64,000 bases of DNA from Persicimonas caeni (GTDB lineage Bacteria; Myxococcota_A; Bradymonadia; Bradymonadales; Bradymonadaceae), in the NCBI RefSeq assembly GCF_006517175.1, contig NZ_CP041186.1, positions 5,421,074 through 5,485,073 of the forward strand. The letters run 5' to 3'. This document shows positions 29,131-37,384 of the stretch, piece by piece. The position numbers were made by a program, and so were the translations under genes. The stretch's first letter is position 1; every line of letters starts with the position of its first letter. A model generated the notes under the pieces. It was not told the origin of the DNA. It saw only the letters and a list, made by a program, of their open reading frames with translations, and searched no databases.

Positions 29131-30516
29131 ATGCAGAAAAACTTCGTGTTCGACACCAACGTCCTGCTGCACGATCCCCGTGCAATCTTCAAGTTCGAAG
29201 ACAACAACATCATCATCCCCATTTACGTCATCGAGGAGATCGATACGTTCAAAAAGGAGATGACCGAGCTCGGCCGCAACGCGCGTGAGGCGAGCCGCAT
29301 GCTCGACCGCTACCGGATGCAGGGAAAGCTGGGGGAGGGCGTCGAGCTCGAGAACGGCGGGACGCTGCGCGTGCCGTCGACGACGCGCTCGCTCGACAAG
29401 GAGTTTTTGCATTCGGACAAAAAGGACAACCTGATCTTGGCGGTCGCCCTCGACCTGCAGGGCGACGAGCCCGACAAGCCGTGCATCTTGTTGACCAAGG
29501 ACGTCAACCTGCGCATCCGCGCCAACGCGCTGGGCATCCGCTCGGAGAACTACGAGGAGCAAGACGTCTCCATCTCGGAGCTGTACCCGGGCGCCTGCGA
29601 GCTGGACGTGCCCGTCGACATGATCAACGGGCTGCACGAGGACGGTGAGCTCGAGGTCGACCTGACCCAGTACCAGCCCAAGGTCTCCGAGTCGGCCGAG
29701 CGTGGCGCCGGCGAGGTGATGCCGCGCTTCTACCCGAACGAGTACGTGCTGCTCAAAAACGAGGCCGGCGGCAATCAGAACTCGTTGGGGCGCATCACGC
29801 TTCCCAACCCCGACGACCCGTCGAACGCGCGCATCCAGCCGTTGTTCAACCTCAAGAGCGCCGTGTGGGGGCTGCGCCCGCGCAACAAGGAGCAGTATTT
29901 CGCGCTCGACGCGCTGCTCGACGACGACATCAAGCTTGTCACCCTCATCGGTAAGGCGGGCACCGGCAAGACGATCTTGGCGATCGCGGCCGGCCTGCGC
30001 AAAGTCACCGACGAGCAGAAATACGGCAAGCTCGTCGTCAGCCGTCCCATCTTCCCGATGGGCCGCGACATCGGCTACCTGCCCGGCACCGTCGAAGAGA
30101 AGCTCAACCCCTGGATGCGCCCCATCTTCGACAACGTCGAGCACCTCATGGGCGTGTCGACCGCCGACAAGCGGGCCGGCCGAGGCGCCCAGGAGCTCAT
30201 CGACATGGGGATCATCGAGATCGAGCCGCTCACCTATATCCGCGGCCGCTCGCTGCCGAACCTGTTTCTGATCGTCGACGAGGCCCAGAACCTGACCCCC
30301 CACGAGGTCAAGACGATCCTGACGCGCGTGGGCGAGGGCACCAAGATCGTGCTCACCGGCGACCCGTACCAGATCGACAACCCGTACGTGGACAGCGAGT
30401 CGAACGGGCTGACCTACGTGGTCACCAAGTTCAAGAACGAGCCCATCAGCGCGACCGTCTCGATGTTCAAGGGCGAGCGCTCCGAGCTCGCCGAGTTGGC
30501 TGCGAATATTCTGTAA
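29131..30516 (+). CDS. PIN-PhoH protein (PhoH2/YlaK-type ATPase-nuclease)
   Basis: 461 residues from ATG 29131; an in-frame ATG at 29086 adds residues outside the PIN fold. The N-terminal ~140 residues are a PIN nuclease domain (FVFDTNVLLHDP with the first acidic residue; LILAVALDLQ and LLTKDVNLRIRA with later ones). From about residue 235 comes a PhoH P-loop ATPase: GKAGTGKTILAIAAGLR at ~274-290, LIVDEAQNLTPHEVKTILTR as Walker B, VLTGDPYQIDNPYV as the sensor. PhoH2 proteins are described as RNA helicase/RNase enzymes; in mycobacteria they are paired with an antitoxin-like phoAT gene. No such partner is recognisable upstream here, where repeats lie instead. Confidence 0.92.
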   Translation: MQKNFVFDTNVLLHDPRAIFKFEDNNIIIPIYVIEEIDTFKKEMTELGRNAREASRMLDRYRMQGKLGEGVELENGGTLRVPSTTRSLDKEFLHSDKKDNLILAVALDLQGDEPDKPCILLTKDVNLRIRANALGIRSENYEEQDVSISELYPGACELDVPVDMINGLHEDGELEVDLTQYQPKVSESAERGAGEVMPRFYPNEYVLLKNEAGGNQNSLGRITLPNPDDPSNARIQPLFNLKSAVWGLRPRNKEQYFALDALLDDDIKLVTLIGKAGTGKTILAIAAGLRKVTDEQKYGKLVVSRPIFPMGRDIGYLPGTVEEKLNPWMRPIFDNVEHLMGVSTADKRAGRGAQELIDMGIIEIEPLTYIRGRSLPNLFLIVDEAQNLTPHEVKTILTRVGEGTKIVLTGDPYQIDNPYVDSESNGLTYVVTKFKNEPISATVSMFKGERSELAELAANIL

Positions 30517-30528
30517 GGTGTAGGCGCG

Positions 30529-31662
30529 ATGGCTGACGACAAGGTGGCCGACAAAAAGACGTCGAAGTGGAAGTGGGTGGCCCTAGGAGTGGTAGTGATG
30601 GCTGGTCTCATCGGCGCCGTATTTGCTTTTCTCGACCCGCTCGACACCCAGTTCGACGACGTCGAGGACGCCAAGCTCTACGAAGCCAACGAGAAGCAGC
30701 CGGCGCCCGACGAGGTCGACCGACTGAAGGTGATGACCTGGAACGTCAAGTTCGCCGGCGGGCGCATCGACTTCTTCTTCGACTGCCACGGCGACCGCGT
30801 CATCATGGAGGAGGCCGAGGTGCTCGGCCACCTCGAGGGGCTCGCCCAAAAGATCAACCAGGTCGACCCGGACGTCTTGCTCTTGCAGGAGGTCGACATC
30901 GACTCGAAGCGGGCGGCCTACGTCGATCAGGTCCAGTGGTTTCTCGACCACACGAACCTCAACTACGGCGCCTACGCCTCGCAGTGGCGCGCCAAGTTCA
31001 TCCCCAAACACGGCATCGGCAAGGTCGACTCGGGCAACGCCGTCTTGTCGAAGTGGCCCATCGAGCACGCCGAGCGCCTGGCGCTGCCGCTCATCTCCAC
31101 CCAGGACGCCGTCACCCAGTATTTCTACCTGAAGCGCAACATCCTGCGCGCCAAGGTCGACGTCCCCGGCGACAAGCCGCTGTGGACGGCCAATATCCAC
31201 ACCGCGGCGTTCGCCCAGGACGGCACGAAGGACAAGCAGATCCGCGCCTTCGAGCTCGAGCTGGCCAAGTTCAGCGAGCAGGGCAAGACGTTCGTCGCCG
31301 GCGGTGACTTGAACACCATCCCGCCGGGCTCCAAGAAGCTTCGCGATTTCCCCGACACGGTCTGCGTCGACGCAGACTTCCAGGCCGACGACTACTCACG
31401 AGAAGTCGGCCTGCTCGACGACCTGTACGCGAAGTACGAGGCGGCGATCCCGCTCGAGACCTACGAGGCGAACAACGCGCGCTTTGGCACGCACTCCACC
31501 CACAAAGACCACTTCTGGAACCGCAAGCTCGACTACTTGTTTACGAACGGGGAGTTTGTGGAGGGGACCGGGGCGGTCCACCAAGATAAGACGACAGGCG
31601 GCATGGAGACCATGCCGCTGTCGGACCACGCTCCAGTCACCGCCGTGCTCGACTGGGAGTAA
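30529..31662 (+). CDS. Membrane-anchored endonuclease/exonuclease/phosphatase (EEP) family protein
   Basis: 377 residues, 12 bp after PIN-PhoH. A short Lys-rich cytosolic end leads to one transmembrane helix (VALGVVVMAGLIGAVFAFLD, ~16-35). The catalytic EEP (DNase I-like) fold follows: MTWNVKF, LLLQEVDIDS (catalytic Glu), GNAVLSKWPI, NIHTAAF, FVAGGDLNTIPP (metal Asp/Asn), RKLDYLFTNG and the C-terminal SDHAPVTAVL with the general-base Asp-His. The catalytic part is expected outside the inner membrane. EEP enzymes cleave nucleic acid, inositol-phosphate or sphingolipid phosphodiesters; the substrate cannot be told from this sequence. Confidence 0.88.
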   Translation: MADDKVADKKTSKWKWVALGVVVMAGLIGAVFAFLDPLDTQFDDVEDAKLYEANEKQPAPDEVDRLKVMTWNVKFAGGRIDFFFDCHGDRVIMEEAEVLGHLEGLAQKINQVDPDVLLLQEVDIDSKRAAYVDQVQWFLDHTNLNYGAYASQWRAKFIPKHGIGKVDSGNAVLSKWPIEHAERLALPLISTQDAVTQYFYLKRNILRAKVDVPGDKPLWTANIHTAAFAQDGTKDKQIRAFELELAKFSEQGKTFVAGGDLNTIPPGSKKLRDFPDTVCVDADFQADDYSREVGLLDDLYAKYEAAIPLETYEANNARFGTHSTHKDHFWNRKLDYLFTNGEFVEGTGAVHQDKTTGGMETMPLSDHAPVTAVLDWE

Positions 31663-31669
31663 CGCGTCT

Positions 31670-31815
31670 CGGTGCGCGGGCATTTCGCCCGCGATTCGGT
31701 GCGCGGGCATCTTGCCCTCGATTCGGTGCGTGGGCATCTTGCCCTCGCCTCCATCGGTGCGTGGGCATCTTGGCCTCGCCTCCATCGGTGCGTGGGCATC
31801 TTGCCCTCGCTTTAG
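31670..31815. repeat. Tandem REP-like palindromes upstream of the RAYT gene (5 units)
   Basis: Five units starting CGGTGCG at 31670, 31697, 31724, 31755 and 31786 (spacing 27, 27, 31, 31 bp). Each carries the core GGGCATCTTGCCC or a variant, a small palindrome (GGGCA/TGCCC). The remaining ~155 bp to the RAYT start is more AT-rich and gene-free. Inverted copies lie just after the RAYT gene. Confidence 0.85.
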
Positions 31816-31972
31816 TGTTTTTGGACGTTCGATCTGAAACAGAAAAAGCCACTCAAAACCCGCCTCCCACACCCACCAAACCCCGATCTCCCAAAAAAGC
31901 ACGCAACGTTTTTCCACATTTTGTCGAAAACCATAGTGAGGCAACTATGACCTTCGACATCAGGAGAAAACG

Positions 31973-32719
31973 ATGCCGCACTACTTTGACTACCGTGGCC
32001 CGGTGCGCCGCCGCCGCGGCAAATACTTGCCCCACCTTGAAGTCGACCCGGGCATTTACTTCGTGACGTTTTGCCTACACGACTCGGTCCCCAAGAAGAA
32101 GCTCGCACGACTCGGCGAAGAGCGTGAGCGTCTCGTGGCCGAGCTCTACAACGCGGGCAAGCTCGATTCGGCACGGCTCTATCAGATCAACGGCGAGTAC
32201 TTCGAGCAGGTCGACGACCTGCTCGATGCCGGTGCCGGAAGTCGCATGCTCGCGAACCCACACGTCGCACAGATCGTGGCCGGTGCTTTCGAGTACTTTC
32301 ATCGTGACCGGTATGACCTCGACTCGTGGATCATCATGTCGAATCACGCCCATGTAGGGCTTCAGACCCGCAAAGGCCACTGGCTGTCGGACATCATGCA
32401 CTCGTGGAAGTCATTTACGGCTAACAAGATCAACAAGCTACTCGGACGGCAAGGCGAGCCGGTCTGGCAGGCTGATTATTTTGATAGACTCGTGCGTACC
32501 GAGGAAGAACTCGAACGGGTGCGCCACTACATCTGGCACAATGCGGATGCGGTGGGTCAAGATGACTGGAAGTGGCGGCGTCAGTACGAGCGACGTTGGA
32601 AGGAAGAGGAGAAGCCGAGGGAGTTGGGGAGACCGCTTTGTAGCGAGGAGGAGTCGAAGGCGTGGTGGGATGAGTATGCTATGCCTGACTCAGATTGGTC
32701 GAAATCAAATGCAGCGTAG
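31973..32719 (+). CDS. REP-associated tyrosine (Y1) transposase, RAYT
   Basis: 248 residues; ATG 31973 follows AGGAG. It has the Y1/HUH single-strand nuclease signature: the metal-binding HxH at His125-Ala-His127 in IIMSNHAHVGL, preceded by FVTFCLHDS near the N-terminus, and a candidate nucleophilic Tyr186 in VRHYIWHNADAV. VWQADYFDRLVRTEEELERV is also typical of the IS200-like/TnpA_REP family. The C-terminal ~45 residues are charged. RAYTs are domesticated relatives of IS200/IS605 transposases that process REP palindromes. Here REP clusters in opposite orientation flank the gene. No TnpB is adjacent. The gene looks intact. Confidence 0.9.
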   Translation: MPHYFDYRGPVRRRRGKYLPHLEVDPGIYFVTFCLHDSVPKKKLARLGEERERLVAELYNAGKLDSARLYQINGEYFEQVDDLLDAGAGSRMLANPHVAQIVAGAFEYFHRDRYDLDSWIIMSNHAHVGLQTRKGHWLSDIMHSWKSFTANKINKLLGRQGEPVWQADYFDRLVRTEEELERVRHYIWHNADAVGQDDWKWRRQYERRWKEEEKPRELGRPLCSEEESKAWWDEYAMPDSDWSKSNAA

Positions 32720-32722
32720 GCT

Positions 32723-32781
32723 TGAAAGCGAGGGCAAGATGCCCCCGCACCGAGGGAAGCGAGGCCAAGAGGCCCCCGAAA
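32723..32781. repeat. Inverted REP-like units downstream of the RAYT gene (2 units)
   Basis: Two units in the orientation opposite to the upstream array: 32723-32753 (AGCGAGGGCAAGATGCCCCC then GCACCG) and 32755-32781 (AGCGAGGCCAAGAGGCCCCC). They fill the 64 bp between the RAYT stop and the convergent nucleotidase gene. With the upstream array they make a REP-RAYT-inverted REP unit. Confidence 0.8.
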
Positions 32782-32783
32782 CC

Positions 32784-34478
32784 TCATTCCTCCAGCTTGA
32801 TGCGGTCTTGTGAGCCGGGCTCGACCGGTGAGTTCAGCTCGAAGTAGTCGGCGAGCACGTCCAGGTCGATCGCCCCCGGTCGGCGCTCCGTGCCTTCCTT
32901 CAAAATCGTGAACCCGTCGCCGCCCGACGCCAGGAAGCTGTTGACCGTCACGCGGTAGCCCTGCTCGGCGTCGATCGGCTGGCCGTTGAGCTCGATCTGC
33001 TCGAGGTCGACACGGTCGCCCGGGGCGTCGTCGGGGTTCCAGGTGTAGCTGAAGCCCTCGGAGACCTGCAGAATCTTGGGGTGCGAGCCCGACCATTGCA
33101 TCTCGAGCAGGTCGTGGATCTGGGCGCCGGTCAGGGTCATCGTCATCAGGGTGTTGCCGAAGGGCTGGGCGCGGTGCAGGTCTTCGTAGGTGACCGTGGC
33201 CGGCTTCTCGGCGGTGGCGTCCTTGGCCTCCAGGCTCGAGCGGATGCCGCCCGGGTTCATGAAGGCGACCTGGGCGCCGCCCTTGTCGGCGGCCTTCGTG
33301 GCGGCGAGCTGGGCGTCGGCGATGACGTCGCCCAGCGCCGATTCGCCGGCCTCGTTGGCCTCGCGCGAGATGCTCGCGGTGACCGTGCCCACGCTGCGGT
33401 TGGCCACCGCGGCCGACTTGTCGACGTAGGTCTCGACCAGCTCGGCCATCTGGGTGTTGGCGGGCTCTTTGTCGTTGTAGACGACGTGGTTGACCGCCTT
33501 CTTTTCGACGACGTCGCGCGTCTCGGGGTCGAGGGTCAGGTCGATCTCGGTGAGCAGGCGCCCGTAGGACTTGGCGCTGGTGACGAGCTTGCCGTCGATC
33601 TCGCACACGTAGGTCTTGTGGGAGTGGCCGGTCACGAAGACGTCGACCGCCTCGCTCGAGTTTTTGACGATGTCGACCACCGGGCCTTCGATGTCGCCGC
33701 AGTCGCTGACCGAGTCGAGCTCTTTGCTGGGCCGGGCGCCCTCGTGGATGAGCACGACGATGGCCTCGACGCCTTCGCTTTGCAGCGCGGCGGTCGACTC
33801 GTTGATCACCTCGACCTCATCGCGAAACTCGAGGCCCTCGACGGCCTCGGGCGACACGATCTTGTCGGTGCCCTCGAGCGTCAGGCCGATAAAGCCGACC
33901 GGCAGCCCGTCGTACTCTTTGACCTGGTGCGCCGGAAAGATCGTCTTGCCGTCGTCTTTCTTGATGACGTTGGCCGCCAGGAACTGGAATTTGGCGCCTT
34001 CGAAGCTCTCGCCGGTCTGGCAGCCCGTCTCCGGGTGACAGCCGCCGTTCTGCAGGCGAAGCAGCTCTTCCCAGCCCTCGTCGAACTCGTGGTTGCCCAC
34101 GGCGATGAGGTCGAGGGGGAGCTGGTTCATCGCCTCGATGGTCGGCTCGTCGTGAAAGACCGAAGATACCAGCGGGCTGGCTCCGACGAGGTCGCCCGCC
34201 GACACCACGATGGTGTTGGGGTGCTCGCCTTTGAGCTTGTCTACATACGCCTTCATGAACGCCACGCCGCCCGCCTCGACGCGCTCGCCGTCGACGGTCA
34301 CCTTGCCCGACGGGGCCTCCAGGTTGCCGTGCAGGTCGTTGAACGAGATGACCTTGACGGCCACCGGGTCTTTTTTGGGCGGCTCGGCCTTGTCGGGCTT
34401 GGTCTGCGGTTGCGTGCAGGCGCTCGCGACGAGGGCGACGGCGAGGAGAAGGGCGGACAGGCGGCTTGAAACGAACAT
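32784..34478 (-). CDS. 5'-nucleotidase/UshA-type metallophosphatase lipoprotein
   Basis: 564 residues. The signal peptide ends in lipobox LVASAC; a Lys/Pro-rich linker follows. The N-terminal metallophosphatase domain shows all metal motifs: FNDLHGNLE, VVSAGDLVGASP, AVGNHEFDEGW, VLIHEGA and VTGHSHKTYVC. The C-terminal 5_nucleotid_C domain (about 355-545) has GDVIADAQL, MNPGGIRSSL and SFLASGGDGF, including the substrate-binding loop. Such enzymes hydrolyse extracellular nucleotides or UDP-sugars in the periplasm to recover nucleosides. Here lipid-anchored rather than free. The next minus-strand gene upstream is a sugar kinase (gap ~85 bp). Confidence 0.92.
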   Translation of the reverse strand: MFVSSRLSALLLAVALVASACTQPQTKPDKAEPPKKDPVAVKVISFNDLHGNLEAPSGKVTVDGERVEAGGVAFMKAYVDKLKGEHPNTIVVSAGDLVGASPLVSSVFHDEPTIEAMNQLPLDLIAVGNHEFDEGWEELLRLQNGGCHPETGCQTGESFEGAKFQFLAANVIKKDDGKTIFPAHQVKEYDGLPVGFIGLTLEGTDKIVSPEAVEGLEFRDEVEVINESTAALQSEGVEAIVVLIHEGARPSKELDSVSDCGDIEGPVVDIVKNSSEAVDVFVTGHSHKTYVCEIDGKLVTSAKSYGRLLTEIDLTLDPETRDVVEKKAVNHVVYNDKEPANTQMAELVETYVDKSAAVANRSVGTVTASISREANEAGESALGDVIADAQLAATKAADKGGAQVAFMNPGGIRSSLEAKDATAEKPATVTYEDLHRAQPFGNTLMTMTLTGAQIHDLLEMQWSGSHPKILQVSEGFSYTWNPDDAPGDRVDLEQIELNGQPIDAEQGYRVTVNSFLASGGDGFTILKEGTERRPGAIDLDVLADYFELNSPVEPGSQDRIKLEE

Positions 34479-34563
34479 TGATTACCTCGAAAGAACGGGG
34501 CGTACTTGACGAGGTGACCATAGTTGAGGTGGGGCGGGGCGTCTAGGTGTTGCAGGTATGCAC

Positions 34564-35541
34564 TCACACCTCCCCACGCCGGGGCAATCCCGGCGTAGCT
34601 CCCAACTGCTCACACACCTTCGCCCCGCACGCACAGCCCAACCCGAGCACACGCTCCCACTGCGCCTCGTCCCACGAGGCGATGCTCTCGCGAAGCTCAG
34701 CTTCGCCGACCGCCTCGCAAATCGCGGTGAGCATGCCCGACACAAACCCATCGCCCGCCCCGGTCGTATCGACGACCTCGACCTCGGGCGCGTCGACCCG
34801 GGCGTGTACGTCGCCGCAGAAGACTTCGGCGCCGTCGGCGCCATGCGTGACCACGAGCGCGAGCGCGCCGTTGGGCCGAATGATGTCTTCCCACACCTCG
34901 CGCGCCGACTTGCCCTCGCCGACGAAGGCGAGCTCGTCGTCGTTGAGCTTGATGAGGTCGCAGCGGCGGAGCAGGGCGTCGACCTGGCGGCGGGTCTCGG
35001 CGTGGTCTTTCCACAGGTGCAGGCGAATATTGGGGTCGGTCGACACCAGACAGCCGTGCTCTTCGGCCAGATCGAGCAGGCGCAAGGTCGCGGCGCGCGG
35101 GTCGGGCTCGGTCATCAGGTTGCTGCCCAGGTGGACGATGCGGCTGCGGGCGACGAGGGCCTCGTCGACGTCGTCGGGGGTGACGCTCAGGTCGGCGCTC
35201 GGCTCGCGAAAGAACAAGAAGCTTCGGTCGCCGTCGTGGTCGAGGCTCACGAAGGTGACGCCGGTCTTGACGCCCGAGACGTCGTGTACGCCAGTGACGT
35301 CGACGCCCTCGCGCTCGAGCGCCTCACGCAGGTACGCGCCGAATTCGTCGGCGCCCACGTTGCTCAGAAAGCCGACGCGGCGTCCCAGGCGGGCGAGCCC
35401 CAGGGCGACGTTGGCCGGCGCGCCGCCCACAGCTTTGTGGAAGCTGTCGACGTGGCGCAGCTTGCCGCGCCGGTCGGGCAGGAAGTCGACGAGGGCTTCG
35501 CCGAAGCTCAAGATGTCGAGTTGGTCGGCATTTTCGGTCAT
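34564..35541 (-). CDS. PfkB-family carbohydrate kinase (fructokinase-like)
   Basis: 325 residues. Ribokinase/PfkB fold: N-terminal GEALVDFLPD and GGAPANVALGLARLGRR (PfkB signature 1 region), and C-terminal DTTGAGDGFVSGML with the anion hole and catalytic Asp (signature 2). It phosphorylates a sugar with ATP; similarity in feel is to fructokinases, but substrate cannot be fixed. Cytosolic. The ~75 residues after signature 2 contain several Cys (GLGCACGAKVCEQLG). Next to it upstream is a Ser/Thr kinase gene 11 bp away on the same strand, so they may share a transcript. Confidence 0.9.
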   Translation of the reverse strand: MTENADQLDILSFGEALVDFLPDRRGKLRHVDSFHKAVGGAPANVALGLARLGRRVGFLSNVGADEFGAYLREALEREGVDVTGVHDVSGVKTGVTFVSLDHDGDRSFLFFREPSADLSVTPDDVDEALVARSRIVHLGSNLMTEPDPRAATLRLLDLAEEHGCLVSTDPNIRLHLWKDHAETRRQVDALLRRCDLIKLNDDELAFVGEGKSAREVWEDIIRPNGALALVVTHGADGAEVFCGDVHARVDAPEVEVVDTTGAGDGFVSGMLTAICEAVGEAELRESIASWDEAQWERVLGLGCACGAKVCEQLGATPGLPRRGEV

Positions 35542-35552
35542 GGCGGTGCTCG

Positions 35553-37337
35553 TCAGTCTGCGACGGCCCAGTCATAGGGGGCGTCTTCGGTCGATTCGGG
35601 CTCTGTATCGGCCTCAGGGGCCGTCTCGGTCGTCGATTCGGCCTTTTCGACGGTCGCAGAGGCCTCGTCGGTCGTTGAATCGGGCTTGGTTTCGGAACCA
35701 GATGTCCGCTCGATTTTCTGCTCGGGCTTGGTTTCGGAACCGGATGTCTGCTCGACTGTCGATTTCGGCTTCTGGAGGGTCGCAGAGGCCTCGTCGGTTT
35801 TCGATTTTGGCTTTGCGGGCTTCTCTTTGGCCGTTTTGACGTTCGACTTCGGCTTTGTGGGCGTCTCTTTTGCCGAGTTGGCGTTCGACGCCGGCTCTGC
35901 GGGCGTCGTCTCTGCCGGCTGCGCTTTCTGCGCGGGGTTGGTTTCGGAACCAGGTGCCGAGTTGATTTCCTGCGCGGGCTTGGTTGGGGAACCAGGTGCC
36001 GACTCGACTTCCTTCGCCGGCTTTGTCGCGGTCGACGACCCGGCGTCGACGAGCAACCATGCGGTGGCGCCGCCCAAGAGGAGCGCGGCGGCGACCAGGA
36101 CGGCGATCACCATTGTCCGCCGCGACGGCGTCTGAGCCGGCGGCGGGACGGTTTCGGTACGCGGCGCCACCTCGGGGGGTTCTTTGGTCCAGGTCTGCGT
36201 CTTGCGCGTGGCCAGGTCGTCGTCGGCCTCGGAGGCGACGAGGGCATCGTCGAGCTCGACGAGGCGGCGGGCGAGGTCGGCCGAGATGCCGGGGACGGTC
36301 TGCAATTCGTCGAGCCGGGGGCCGCCCAGGCCGCGCAGCGTCTCGGCGCGCTGTGGGTCGAGGCTCATCTGCACGGTGTCCTGGTAGGCGCCCGGCGCGA
36401 GGAGTTGGGTGGTGCTCGGGCGCGCCATGGGGATCTTGCCGGGAGGGATCGCCGGCACCTGCGAGGCGTCGACCTGGCGAAGGGCCCGGGCGAACGCGGC
36501 GGCGTCTTCGAAACGCTCGGCGGGGTCGGTCTGCAGCGCTGCCTGGAGTACCGGGCCCACCGCGCTCTGCATGAGCGCGCGCGGCAGCTCGTACTCGCCG
36601 CTCAGGTGCTCGAGCATGCACGCCATGGGTGTCGGCGCGTCGACCACGGGGCGCCCGGAGAGCAACTCGGCCAAGATCAGACCCATCTGGTAGACGTCGA
36701 GCGCGGGGCTGACGACCTGCTCGTCGATATATTCGGGGGCCATGTACTGGGGCGTGCCCAAAATCTCGCCGGTGGCGGTCAGACGGCCGGCGGCGGCGTT
36801 GTCGAGAAAGGCGGTGCCGAAGTCGAGCAGGCGAAACGCCTCGTCGGGGGTGTTCGGGTTGGCGAAGAAGACGTTGCCCGGCTTGAGGTCCTTGTGGACC
36901 ACGCCCTTTTTGTGCGCCCAGCCGAGCGCGTCGAGGCACCCGGCGAAGAGCGGCAACGCGCGCTCGGCCGGCAGAAACGGGCGCTCGAAGATCTGCGTCT
37001 CGAGGTCGTGCCCCTCCATCAACTCCATGACGATAAACGGTGTGTCGATCGCCTCGAAGGTGCCGTAGTCGAAGATGCGCACCACGTTGGGGTGCTCGAC
37101 GCTGGCGGCGATGCGGGCTTCCTGGGCGAAGCGCTCGAGGACCGTGCGGCGCAGGTCGGGCTGGCCCTGCAGGCGCTCGAGGCCGAGCACTTTGACGGCC
37201 ACCTGCCTGCCGGTGTTGTGGTCGTGGGCACGCCAAACGCGCGCAAAGCCGCCCTCGCCGAGCCGAGCGGTTAACTCGTAGCGGCCATCGATGACGCTGC
37301 CTGCGTCGATCAGTTGTGCTCCCGGATGAATGGACAC
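35553..37337 (-). CDS. Transmembrane Ser/Thr protein kinase, non-RD type, with repeated extracytoplasmic tail
   Basis: 594 residues; GTG start at 37337 with GAGGG upstream. Kinase domain about 20-290: glycine loop LGEGGFARV, catalytic Lys49, activation segment LLDFGTAFL...GTPQYMAPE. The catalytic loop is VVHKDLKPGN, with Lys in place of the Arg of HRD, so it is a non-RD kinase that would not need activation-loop phosphorylation in the usual way. A juxtamembrane stretch with TRKTQTWTKEPP precedes one transmembrane helix (MVIAVLVAAALLLGGATAWL, about 405-425). The ~165-residue outer tail is Ser/Thr/Pro/Lys/Glu-rich with repeats of SGSETKP, PTKPKSN and EASAT, likely a flexible wall or periplasm-spanning stalk. 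No PASTA domain. Confidence 0.9.
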   Translation of the reverse strand: MSIHPGAQLIDAGSVIDGRYELTARLGEGGFARVWRAHDHNTGRQVAVKVLGLERLQGQPDLRRTVLERFAQEARIAASVEHPNVVRIFDYGTFEAIDTPFIVMELMEGHDLETQIFERPFLPAERALPLFAGCLDALGWAHKKGVVHKDLKPGNVFFANPNTPDEAFRLLDFGTAFLDNAAAGRLTATGEILGTPQYMAPEYIDEQVVSPALDVYQMGLILAELLSGRPVVDAPTPMACMLEHLSGEYELPRALMQSAVGPVLQAALQTDPAERFEDAAAFARALRQVDASQVPAIPPGKIPMARPSTTQLLAPGAYQDTVQMSLDPQRAETLRGLGGPRLDELQTVPGISADLARRLVELDDALVASEADDDLATRKTQTWTKEPPEVAPRTETVPPPAQTPSRRTMVIAVLVAAALLLGGATAWLLVDAGSSTATKPAKEVESAPGSPTKPAQEINSAPGSETNPAQKAQPAETTPAEPASNANSAKETPTKPKSNVKTAKEKPAKPKSKTDEASATLQKPKSTVEQTSGSETKPEQKIERTSGSETKPDSTTDEASATVEKAESTTETAPEADTEPESTEDAPYDWAVAD

Positions 37338-37384
37338 GCTGACCCTCGGCGCGAGTGATTGGGCGACGGGGTGCCCACGATAAT

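Noticed and set aside
31670-31815. CRISPR-like array upstream of the transposase
   Set aside because: Units are palindromic, have no unique spacers and recur inverted after a RAYT gene, so they are REP elements.
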